A stretch of 35,386 nucleotides of DNA from positions 1-35,386 of the forward strand of contig JALQPE010000850.1 of the NCBI GenBank assembly GCA_030407315.1. Direction: 5' to 3'. The stretch comes from Asparagopsis taxiformis (taxonomy: Eukaryota; Rhodophyta; Florideophyceae; Bonnemaisoniales; Bonnemaisoniaceae). The notes under the pieces are model-generated. The model was given only the letters and a program-made list of their open reading frames with translations, did no database searches and was not told the DNA's origin. Below, one piece after another: positions 17,913-27,163 of the stretch; position 1 is the stretch's first letter; every line of letters starts with the position of its first letter. Both the position numbers and the translations under genes were made by a program.

Positions 17913-19355
17913 TTAATTTTTAATGCCTCCTTCGACCTCAAGTTTCAATTCCAGCTCACCGGCTACGTCATGAGCAATGAACACGTGATATCCTTCCTTG
18001 TTGTATTTGCGCAGCACGGCACGGTCTCCAAGTTTGACGGCAGCCAAGTAACGCGTATCGAATACATTCACAGAAATAGGTGCCCGGAAATTCTTCACCA
18101 GAAACATCAGTTTCGCCAATATCAGTAGGATCAGTACGCCACTCAATTCGGAAACAGCCCACCAAAGTAGCACAGAAGCATGAGAGAATGGTTGGTGTTC
18201 ACGATGCATGCGCACTCTCAACGTATGGCTTGTGCTGCTGATGGACAAGTGATTATCGATTTCACTGATGAGCTGTGTAATGAATGCAGTGTTATTGCTT
18301 TGGTTCGGTTCAAGCGCGAAATGAAGCTTGGAAAGCGCATAGAAAACTTTGCGACTTGCCAAAACTGCATCTTCCTCTATTTTGCTAGAGGAGTAATCCG
18401 AATCCATCACGTGGAATGTTGCAATCTGAAAACAGGAAATATTTAACATGCGGCTCTTGGGTGTAATCATTGATGTATTTGTAATCCATGGCGACACAAA
18501 TACATCTGAAAACGATACCACTTGAAAACATATGAAATGTCTTCGGGATTCCGAAATTTCCCCGGTTGCGCCCCATAGCACCATAGATATTGTCTCGTTT
18601 CTTCTAACGCCATTACCCTCTGAACCGTATTCCTGGTTTTGTAACATAGAGAAAGTAATCTTAGCAGTACTCAAGCCATCCTCTCCGGCGAAGCGCCATT
18701 GAACATCGAATGTTACTGCAGTTTGTCCAATACCTCCAAAATGTACACAGCCAAAATCTTCTATTCCATCGAGCACTTGGTCTTTAATCGTAATTTCGAT
18801 ATCTTCTCTATTCACTCCAACATCTGCCACCTTCAAACCAGATTCCAATAAATCGCCATATCTGTGATGTCCAATCGTATCGAAACATCCCTCCTCTCCA
18901 TAAGCGTAGTATTGCACGAATTCAATGCCCTCCCTGCGCACTGGCCGAATACATCTTCTTCTTCGCTCCAGCAGAGGGAAATCGGATAGTTGTATTTCTG
19001 TAGGTTGCTTTTGCCACCGTTCGTGTGATGTCCAGTCGGAAACTTTGGACTCAAATAAATTCACGGATGGATGCAGAGTGCGAAAAACTCCTTCTCCTGA
19101 TTCTCCGTGAAGCCCGAGTTCACCTGATTCACATACAATGAAAATCAATGCAACGGTGATATACCAACTGTATTTCCGTCCTCTGCCATAGACTTGAGCA
19201 GAACCGTCCGACATAAGCTGTTTCCTGACCCGATTGTTGACCCAGGCATGATAGATGTGTTGACCGAAAAGGACGATGAATATCTCCAGAACAACAGCCA
19301 GAATACTGTTTACCACGAAACTTGGAATTTGAAAAACAATATCATTCAGCAGCAT
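17913..19355 (-). CDS. Membrane protein of a divergent paralogous pair, unknown function
   Basis: This 480-aa protein has a hydrophobic helix at about 12-32 (SFVVNSILAVVLEIFIVLFG), a second at about 63-82, a large, probably extra-cytosolic domain of some 310 residues with Cys and several N-x-S/T sites, then a third helix near 398-425. A soluble tail containing APISVNVFDTRYLAAVKLGD follows. The protein at 19836-21323 shares the architecture and many motifs: SDWTSHERWQKQPTEIQLSD against SNWAEHEHLEKHPSELTISD, KVFYALSKLHFA against KLFYALSKFHFV, and ISEIDNHLS against VSQIDNRLS. The family is not one I recognise. Both genes are intron-less and start 480 bp apart. Confidence 0.8.
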   Translation of the reverse strand: MLLNDIVFQIPSFVVNSILAVVLEIFIVLFGQHIYHAWVNNRVRKQLMSDGSAQVYGRGRKYSWYITVALIFIVCESGELGLHGESGEGVFRTLHPSVNLFESKVSDWTSHERWQKQPTEIQLSDFPLLERRRRCIRPVRREGIEFVQYYAYGEEGCFDTIGHHRYGDLLESGLKVADVGVNREDIEITIKDQVLDGIEDFGCVHFGGIGQTAVTFDVQWRFAGEDGLSTAKITFSMLQNQEYGSEGNGVRRNETISMVLWGATGEISESRRHFICFQVVSFSDVFVSPWITNTSMITPKSRMLNISCFQIATFHVMDSDYSSSKIEEDAVLASRKVFYALSKLHFALEPNQSNNTAFITQLISEIDNHLSISSTSHTLRVRMHREHQPFSHASVLLWWAVSELSGVLILLILAKLMFLVKNFRAPISVNVFDTRYLAAVKLGDRAVLRKYNKEGYHVFIAHDVAGELELKLEVEGGIKN

Positions 19356-19835
19356 TTGGTTTCAGTTGAATTGGGCAGAGTAACCCAACATGCCCGCTGC
19401 AGTGCGCAAACTGACTGCAGATTATATTGCGTATCTATAAGAGGCAGATACATTGTGATGTTTGCTGCCGGCATGATCGCAGTCGCAATGTCGTACACTG
19501 TTATCAAACGGCAGACAGGATTTGGACTTGATGTTCTCGAGTCTACCTAAATTTAGATAATCATGCACGTGTATGGTCCACTCGTTGTGACCGCATATCT
19601 GCTGTCTGCCATAACATCCATCAGTCACGGCGGGATACAGAGGTATTAAGCAAAGACCACTTTCATCGATGAGTATGGTCCGAGAGCACAAACTCAAACA
19701 TTTTTCTTTCGCATGGTTACCCTCGCTCGTTTCACGCACAAATTGCGTGTGCACGCTGTGAATTATTCGCACTGCTCATTTAATCGGATATTTCAAGTAC
19801 GACACTTTGTATAGCGCTGCTCTGCTTTCACTACC
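19356..19835. promoter_or_regulatory. Divergent promoter region of the paralogous membrane gene pair
   Basis: This 480-bp spacer lies between two head-to-head ATGs. The sequence CACTTTGTATAGC near 19802-19814 lies about 25 nt before the plus-strand ATG and is only weakly TATA-like. Shared regulation of the pair is inferred from the layout. Confidence 0.4.
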
Positions 19836-21323
19836 ATGGACTCCTTCTACATTCCGACACCCAGCTCGATTATCAATGCTGTCCTAGCTATTTTCCTGGA
19901 GCTCTTCGTAGTCCTTTTAGGACAGGATGTGTATTATGAGGCCGTCAACTACTTGTGCAGACGAAGTCTCATGAAAGGGACATCAGTCCGATTGTACGGG
20001 AGGGCGAAACACACCGTTTTTGTTGTATGCACGTTCTCCATTCTCGGGCTCTGCGTTCTTGTGGAGCTTGGCATCGATGGACAAATCATTACCAACGCTC
20101 ATTTCGAGACGAGATCAATTCAGCCGAAACGCAGTGTGCTACTCACAGAGGTTTCAAACTGGGCGGAACATGAACATCTGGAGAAACATCCATCAGAGCT
20201 AACGATTTCAGACTTTCCACTGTCGAGGGGAAAGGAAATGCATTGCGTGGAAGAGGGAAGAGATGTGATAGATTTCTTCATGTTCGGAGATGATGAGTGT
20301 TTCAATTCCGCGTTCGTCAGATTCACGCATCTGACGTCTGTGCGTTCTATTTCATACGGGCCGTATAACTATGAACTGCAGCTTGAACGCATTGATACAA
20401 ACTTTTCCTCACAATTTGGAACATTGTCGTTCTCAGAGGAAAGAGCAGGACGAAAAGAAACAGCACTTCAACTCTCCGTCAGCTTCGAAGCCATTGGCCG
20501 TCGTGAGCTAGGGGTTGTAACGTTTTCTGTGCTTAAAAATTGGAATTATTCCTCAACTACACCCAACTGCTCAACTATGGATACAATTGTTTCAATCTTT
20601 AACATTGAATCGGATATCTCCACTATTCCCGGCTATTTCTTCTTCACTGGGTTGACGACGACTGTCCAAATTTTTTGCTTCACTGATGTCTTCCACCCAG
20701 CTGTTGTCAATGATGTAACAGACCTTGTGCCTAGACCAAATATAACAAGTAGGGCATTCTATAAGCTTCAAACGTTCTCACTACGACCTGAAAACATGTT
20801 CGATCCAAATGAACTTGTAGTAGTTGGCGATGACTACAAGCTCACAACACACAAATTATTCTATGCACTGTCCAAGTTCCATTTCGTGAGGGAGGCTCAG
20901 AATATACAATACCTCCCATACTTGGTCAGTCAAATCGACAATCGGCTTTCTACACAGCCAGATCCAACCGTAACACTTCGTTTCCACCGTCCCGACAAGG
21001 TTCCTGCGGGAACAGCTGTCAAATTCACCTCCTTGGTGTACCTTTTTCTGGCTACTTTTTTGTTTGTGGTGGTGAAGATTACATTCATCAGGCTGAGACG
21101 AAAAGCTCCCTTTCAAGTCCACGTTTTCGATGCACAGTACATCGCCTCTTTGCCAATATATGACGAGAAAACGATACAGTTTTGTGAAAACGACAGCCAA
21201 TCTGAATTCCAAGTGTACATTGCATTTGACCAAGACAATGGTGCGGTATTGAGAGCGCAAAGAAAGAGCGATAAGCTCGAATATCTATCGTCCTGCTCGG
21301 AAAACAGTTCTCGAGCTTCCTGA
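19836..21323 (+). CDS. Membrane protein of a divergent paralogous pair, unknown function
   Basis: This 495-aa paralogue of the gene at 17913-19355 has the same plan. An N-terminal helix (SSIINAVLAIFLELFVVLLG) is followed by a second helix (VFVVCTFSILGLCVLVELGI) and a large domain with scattered Cys. A third helix (VYLFLATFLFVVVKITF) lies near residue 405-425, then a cytosolic-type tail with APFQVHVFDAQYIAS. The LRRKAPFQVHVFD / KNFRAPISVNVFD segment right after the last helix is the best conserved stretch of the tail. Overall identity with its partner is low, so the duplication is old or the genes evolve fast. Intron-less with a clear ATG. A surface receptor or sensor would fit the shape, but that is speculation. 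Confidence 0.8.
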   Translation: MDSFYIPTPSSIINAVLAIFLELFVVLLGQDVYYEAVNYLCRRSLMKGTSVRLYGRAKHTVFVVCTFSILGLCVLVELGIDGQIITNAHFETRSIQPKRSVLLTEVSNWAEHEHLEKHPSELTISDFPLSRGKEMHCVEEGRDVIDFFMFGDDECFNSAFVRFTHLTSVRSISYGPYNYELQLERIDTNFSSQFGTLSFSEERAGRKETALQLSVSFEAIGRRELGVVTFSVLKNWNYSSTTPNCSTMDTIVSIFNIESDISTIPGYFFFTGLTTTVQIFCFTDVFHPAVVNDVTDLVPRPNITSRAFYKLQTFSLRPENMFDPNELVVVGDDYKLTTHKLFYALSKFHFVREAQNIQYLPYLVSQIDNRLSTQPDPTVTLRFHRPDKVPAGTAVKFTSLVYLFLATFLFVVVKITFIRLRRKAPFQVHVFDAQYIASLPIYDEKTIQFCENDSQSEFQVYIAFDQDNGAVLRAQRKSDKLEYLSSCSENSSRAS

Positions 21324-22689
21324 ATCACAAACTGAGACCGCGTTACAGCAATTTGCAAGTGTGAATAAAATACTTGCATGAAATCAAGGCGCGTGTCCCA
21401 CATTTAGTGCTAGCAAACAACTTGGCCACTGCTGCCAAGAACGTACACAAACGAATCTAGTCGGTACCCTTTGGTACCATCGGAGGAAAACACGCCCTAC
21501 ACCGTTCCATACTGCTACGTCTAGATACATTGCATCATTGTTGCGCAACGATGGGCACCGAGTGTAATGAAGATGTCGAGCATGGATGTGAAATTGAACG
21601 CAATTCCAGTGAATGGACATAGGAAAACAGTATGAATTGATGTTGTTGTCAAAAACAACGGTTGTGTGGTTGTGCGATGGCAGCTTATGATTTTGCAATA
21701 TATCGATGTGTCGTCCATTCCCGTCTTGCGAATATTGGAACGATATGCGACGCAACTCATAAAAAATTTATACATTCACAACGATGGCAAGAGCATTAGC
21801 CATTTCACCACCTGAAACGGTATGAACAGCGAGGCAGGATCACGCTACTAGAGTGTACGAGCGTCGAGCGGTCATATTTCTGGAGGCGGTTTCGGCGCAC
21901 GGCATGTGTAGAGGGGGATCGATGACATAGGATGACCATAACACATGCTGCCTCGTAACTTTCGCGTGTGCATGTATACAGCTGTTGTAATTCGAGTGCT
22001 TATGATAGCAAATGGAACGGCCACGCATAGCTACACGTGTGCTGCGTCACACGTGTGCCCATCACCGTAAGGGAGCTTATATTATTATAGGAAGAAAGCC
22101 AATATTAGGCAATTCAGGAAATTATATTTCCAGTATTGGCAAAGGGGCATGTGATAAGTGCGGTACTAGCTCGGGACCACTCAACTTCATATTTTCAATA
22201 AAATATCAAATACTGTTCCCAGGAGTTTTGAAAATCCATTGTAGGCCAAGTTTCCGGACCAAGTACACTACAACCACACTTGTGAGGACTCCATTGGCAT
22301 AAAAAACCTGCCAGCCACCGCCGCCGTCACACCGTCACACACCACACCAGTCCACGTGGCGACACGATTCATGGCACGGTGCGTTTCACCAACGTACCAA
22401 ACTGACAACCCTACTTTGCAGATACGCCGCTGGTATGCTCATGACCAATAGACATTTACAACTCACATTCGCCTTCTTTAGCCCGCTGTCGGTTGGACTC
22501 TTTGTCGCCCATCAATGCGGAGCTTCTCAGTTGCCCCAACACAACGAAGGTACGAAGAACCTCGGAATAGTACGTTGAACGAGTCGATCTCAGTACATGC
22601 AGGTAGCACTTCTCCTCTACGAAGATTGCAATAAAAGGGCAGTCAGAGACACTTTCGAATAGTTTGTTCTTCAGACCAATACCTACACA
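21324..22689. other. Intergenic region between the host genes and the MULE remnant
   Basis: No gene is supported. There is a hairpin-like sequence at 22098-22140 (GCCAATATTAGG against CCAGTATTGGC, with an inner GGAAATTATATTTCC palindrome). It may be part of the MULE end or a small MITE. The true MULE terminal inverted repeat could not be identified. Confidence 0.4.
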
Positions 22690-24373
22690 ATGGGACAAAA
22701 GCAGACTCAAGCATTAGTCCCAATCAGAACAAACCCTCCATCACTATCCGATCTACTGCAGGAACCATTTGGTCGAGATGAAAGTAAATGGAGCGGTGGT
22801 ACGCCACTCAAACTCGCTGAGCTCCATAACTGCGAATTATTCATCGGACAGATGCTCAGTAATCGCGAGGAGGCTCTACTTGCTATGTGTGAGTATAGTG
22901 AGTGGTCCAATCGGAGGCATTGCTTTCTACCAGACAAGAAAAGTGATTTTCACACCTGATTCAACAATAGACAGCTTTTTGCTCGCTGTGTCAGCCCCAG
23001 TTGCCCTTTCCGTGTGCGAATCAGCAAAAAAGAGGACCAAAACTGGAAAGTGAGCCATTGGACTAATCATTGTTTTGGAGTTCCAGAAATGAACACTAGA
23101 ATGGGCAAAAACGCCTACACACCACCAATGTTATCCCCACTACTCAAGGAAGGAGCTATTGCAGGACTACCTCTCAATTTAATGGAAGTGAGAAGCATAC
23201 TTGCACCATACACCAGATCAGACTTATCCGCTTCGTTTATCCGACGTACAATTGCTATTAAACAAGAAGAACAGGCCTTAATTGATATGAAAATATTGGC
23301 CAGGCTCCCTGAATACATCGAGATGCTCAAATCCAATGGACACCAAGCGAAATATGTAAGCATGACCAAGCGGGAAATGATCGAAGTCACGTTGTCCATT
23401 GCACGTGAAAACAATGCGAAAAATAGTGGCAGTTCTGTGATCGATTTAGAATCGCTCAGAGATCGATTAGAGAATTCTGTGAAGCCAGGGACATCATTTC
23501 TGTATGCTACATTCTACTCACCGTCTGTAGCACGACTTCTGATCCCTAAATTGCTTCCATTGTATAGTGCAGATGCTGCACATTGCATGGGACCAACAAA
23601 AGGAACTCTTTTCTCGCTGTAAGGCAGTGATGTTGCACGGAGACAAGTCCTCCTGTGTTCCATGCTGGTCGCCGACAATAAATGTGGTAGGACATAGAAC
23701 ATGTTTTTTGAGTTTGCATCCGCTTGTCTAGATATTAACAAACCTTACACACGGATCGTTACCGATCAAGTCAAGGGTGCGCAGAGTGCAATCAAGCAGT
23801 TCCTGCCATGTGCGAAACAGTTCCTGCCATGTGCGAAACAGATCCTCTGTTCTGTTCACAGGCGTGCTATCATACTGAAGCACGCAGACAGCTCGACCGA
23901 GAAGATATATGCAAGAGCAATTAAATGCTTCAGCGAAGCAGATCTGCGTACATTGACTCTGCAGTTCACGCAAAAAGGTAGAGATTATGTCTCTAAAATA
24001 CCATTTGAGGAGCAGTTCCCACTCTTAAGAGGTGGAATGTATGGAAGATCTACGACACAAGGGGTTGAGTCGATGAATAATGCCAACATGGCGCCACGAA
24101 AAGCATCAATTGTTTCTGCTTTCGTTCTGCTTGTTGAAACGGACCAGAAACGCCATTTAATCAGCACGAGAAAAGCATTTGAGATTGCAGAAAGTGATTT
24201 AGTTTCTGCTGTTTCAAATAAGCTTAAGATCCTAGATGCAGAAGCTAGTGAATCTGGAAACGGCGTCACTTTCACAAATAGCTCACAAACCGTCCGAATT
24301 GTTCGCTCTAGATACCGCCATCTTGTAAGCTATGTAGTGGATACAGAGTCTAGAAACTGCTCATGTGGTACTT
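22690..24373 (+). pseudogene. MULE (Mutator-like) transposase, three in-frame stops, cut in its SWIM finger
   Basis: A single frame runs from an ATG at 22690 to 24373 without frameshift but with stops UGA (22957), UAA (23620) and UAG (23692). In order it has a WRKY/GCM-like zinc finger (CVSPSCPFRVRI then HWTNHC, about 22990-23070), a helical linker, and a DDE core. The core shows the first Asp at 23572 (SADAAHCMGPTKGTLFSL), the second Asp at 23764 (RIVTDQVKGAQSAI), the CSVH motif after it, and the Glu at 24067 (GVESMN). The start of a SWIM zinc finger (NCSCG) follows. The SWIM motif is cut at 24374 by another transposon. Such proteins cut and paste DNA in the nucleus; this copy cannot. Confidence 0.8.
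23797..23838 (+). repeat. 21-bp tandem duplication inside the MULE pseudogene
   Basis: Two exact adjacent copies of a 21-bp unit (starting CAGTTCCTGCCATG) double the peptide FLPCAKQ between the second catalytic Asp and the CSVH motif. It keeps the frame. Confidence 0.9.
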
Positions 24374-25000
24374 CTGTGTTCTCGGAAATGGACGCGGACG
24401 TCCACAACCTCTAGTACACCTAGTAATTCTAGGCGGACGTCCATGTTCTCCAGTATTTTTGGATGTCCGCCTAGAACCGGACGTCCATGCGGTCTAGTAC
24501 GTCTAGTATTACTAGGACGACATTCATTGTTTCTAGTGCCACGGATGTCCCCCTCGGGATGGACTTCCACCATGTCTATGTCCACCTGGGACGGGCGCCG
24601 GTTCAGAAATTCAAAAATTTCGACCCCAGAAATTTCTGCCGCCGTGCTCGACATGGATGTCCGCATCCATCACGGCGACCACTCTATTTTTCCTTGCCGG
24701 TCGACTCCAATTTTGTCTTTAATTTCTTCATCCTCTCGCTCACACCCCCTTCCAGTTGGTGCTCACCTCCCCCGTACTGTACCTTAAACACCCCCAATAC
24801 CAATCCAGCACACATTTTCAGCTACCTATCCCCGCTTCCACGGTGCATACCTCCATTCCATACCTACTTTTCTGCTCTACCGTACAGATTTCGTATAACC
24901 AGTCCTCATACTACCTCAGAATAGGGCAAAAACACCCCCTATCTCCTCGACCATTGTCTCCCCCATCACCTTTGAAACGTATTGTTCTTCAATACCCTCT
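24374..25000 (+). mobile_element. End of a related Tnp2-like DNA transposon, inserted in the MULE
   Basis: The left boundary reads CTGTGTTCTCGGAAATGGAC followed by GCGGACGTCC, the same terminus as at 28697 and 3490 with two changes. Copies of GGACGTCC and CTAGTA-type motifs follow to about 24520, as in the large element, but the interior differs. It is therefore a relative or a derived non-autonomous form. From about 24700 the plus strand becomes strongly pyrimidine-rich, as does the leader of the large element. The right boundary is uncertain: it appears to run into the chromovirus LTR somewhere between 25000 and 25260, and the other terminus is not visible. Confidence 0.6.
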
Positions 25001-25258
25001 TGTAGTAGGTAGAAAATCCGCAAAGCGGCAAAACCACCCTACAGGTGTCCCGAGCCTCGGTAGTGTGGTAGAGCAAGCGAATCTTGCGTCAACCGCCAAT
25101 GGCGAGTATACCACGAAAGGTCCGCCGGTAATACCGGGTGAAGGTTGGGGGTGCTCACGCACGATGTGCGTATTGATGGAGCGAAAGACGTAACCCGTCG
25201 AGCTGTATAGCTAAAGCTAATTTGTCCTGGAAGGATGGAATAGAGCAATGCAAACACT

Positions 25259-25658
25259 GTTCAGCGGAGTCGTAAATTCCACGTGAGTTTACGTTACCTC
25301 TAAAGGTTAAGCACTCTGGCTAATCCAGATGCATTTTATACTAGACTAAGTTACTGTAAACAGTTAGGGTAGGCAGACAGTTAGGAATAAATATCCTTAT
25401 GTGCACCAATCAGATCCCTGATTATTGCGACTGCGGGAGCCCGCGAGATCACCGACTGTTAGTGTTAAAGTGTAAAGTTAGCTGAGTCAGCTTAGTTAAA
25501 ATTTGCCCCTTGTGGGGTCTTTAGTTGTCCCAATGGGTCCCTCTCCCTCACTGGTCTGAGGTACAGCGAGGCTGTTTCCATTGGTTATTCCCGAACCGGG
25601 GTCGTCCAATAGGATGTCGACACGACCCCACCAGGGCAGACCACTCCGTCGTATGACA
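25259..25658 (-). repeat. Candidate 3' LTR of the chromovirus
   Basis: On the minus strand a polypurine tract (TTAGGAGGGGGCGA) ends at 25659 and is followed by TGTCATACGACGGAGTGG, a typical chromovirus LTR start. A TATAAAA box lies about 320 nt in (25335-25341, minus). The 3' end is proposed at 25259 (CTGAACA), but 25001 (CTACTACA) is an alternative. The partner LTR is outside the window, so it cannot be checked here. Confidence 0.5.
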
Positions 25659-27090
25659 TCGCCCCCTCCTAAGCCAATTGTCGTCCCGACAATTAAAATT
25701 CCAAAAATCCGTTGATTTTAAATTCCCAAATAATTTCCACCGCCGTGGCCGGCCAGCCGGGTAAAAATTTTGCGCGCCAAAAATTGGCTGTTATATTTAC
25801 CCGTGCACACGGTTCCACCCCGAGCCTCGCTCATCCATCTGACTCACGACCCTTCGGGTTTCTTCATCCTCTTCACCGGCACTGCCGTGTTTTCCAGCCC
25901 GCCGTTCCACGGAACCCTCGCCGAAGGGGACGCCTCTCAAGGCCAAGTCAAGTCAACCGGCGGCGCCGTCATGGGAAATTGTGTCTGCCAGCGGTCCTCG
26001 TCCCGAGGTAGAAGTAGAAGTCCAACGGAACACTCCGCGTTCACCGCCAACCGACAAGCAGGGTTCCCCCCGTTCGCCTCGCCAGACGCCGGAACCGGAG
26101 GAGATTGCGGAGGCAATAGCCGATGATCAGCAGTGCTGCAAGTCTTGATAGTAAATACCGCTGTGCGGGAAGTTAATTGGCATGCAGAGGATCGGTTTGA
26201 TGTTCCTTTTCAGTTGACTGTTAAGTGCTGCCCCTTTGCATTGCTGATGCTTACCACATTGTGGTCTGAAGAAGGTAGTCTTCTCCCGTTTCCGCTTTGG
26301 AAGAAGCCCAAATAACATGCGATAGCCAGAACTTGGATATCTGTGCGTATCAAAGACAAATAAGAAATTGGTCCGAGCGGTCCAAATATAGGACCATGTG
26401 GTCCGACTGATCCCCAAAAGTGGTCCGAATGGGTTCTACATGGGCCGCCTGGTCCTTGGGTAGACGCCGGCGGCGTTGGGCATGAGATCTGATGCGAGCG
26501 ATGCTGCGGTTCCATGGTGTGCATTGCACTTGAGTTGATCAACGCGCCGCTGCGTTCCACCGCCGTCGCGGCACAAGAAAATCAAAATTTTAGAATTTCT
26601 GGCCTTCGGCCTCTAGCCAAATTTTGGCGCTGGCGGCCGAATAAAATTTTCCAATTCCTGGCCGGCATCGGCTGATCAAAAAAATGCAATTTTTGGCTCC
26701 CGGCCAGCGGTGATTATACAACCATATTTTGGCGTGTGCGCGTTCCGCTTGAGCACCCTTCGGGTTTCGACCTTTCACTGCGTCGCAGTTCCTTACCCAT
26801 GGCGTATTCCACCTCGTGGAGAATCTGTACTCACAGACTTTCCGGTATTTGCCGATGACCCTTCACCATCCACCCTATTGGGTATGCAACATTTGACCGG
26901 AAACGGCTTGTCCTTGAGCGCTGCGACGTGCGTAAGAGGGAAAACCATCTGTGAAGATTGCTGCCCTGCAGACATGGTACCTTACCAGGTTTACATTGTG
27001 GTCCCCTGCGGTGACGCCGCCATCACTAGCCGTTCTTAATTACGCGTATGCGTGCGACAGCGTCGTTGTGGGGCAACTCTATCTTCTCAC
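25659..27090. other. Long 3' region of the chromovirus, no supported gene
   Basis: Between the polypurine tract and the end of pol lie 1.4 kb without a convincing ORF on the sense strand. AT-rich blocks near 25680-25790 and 26575-26720 share short words such as CCAAAAATT and CTGGCCGG in opposite orientations, hinting at a small nested element. A 51-codon plus-strand frame at 25971-26126 starts MGNCVCQRSSSRGRSRSP, which looks like an N-myristoylation/palmitoylation signal, but it has no further support. Confidence 0.4.
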
Positions 27091-27156
27091 TTATCGGCGC
27101 TTCTTAGCCGTTCGTCTTTTAGAAGATTTCTTACCCGCTTGGCGGTCCCGCTTCAT
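27091..27156 (-). CDS. Basic 21-residue micro-ORF overlapping the pol stop
   Basis: The pol stop TGA (27155-27153) overlaps an ATG at 27156 in an ATGA arrangement. The downstream frame gives MKRDRQAGKKSSKRRTAKKR ending in one more Arg, with 12 of 21 residues Lys or Arg, like a nuclear localisation signal. It might be made by stop-start reinitiation, or it might once have been the tail of the integrase reached by a frameshift. No independent evidence of expression. Confidence 0.35.
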   Translation of the reverse strand: MKRDRQAGKKSSKRRTAKKRR

Positions 27157-27163
27157 GCGGGAC
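27145..27163. repeat. Hairpin at the pol stop codon
   Basis: GTCCCGC and GCGGGAC form a perfect 7-bp stem with loop TTCAT. The loop contains the overlapping stop and start codons of pol and the micro-ORF. Confidence 0.7.

Noticed and set aside
22098..22140. Hairpin as a regulatory RNA or definite MITE
   Set aside because: The stem is imperfect and no target duplication or second copy is visible in the window.
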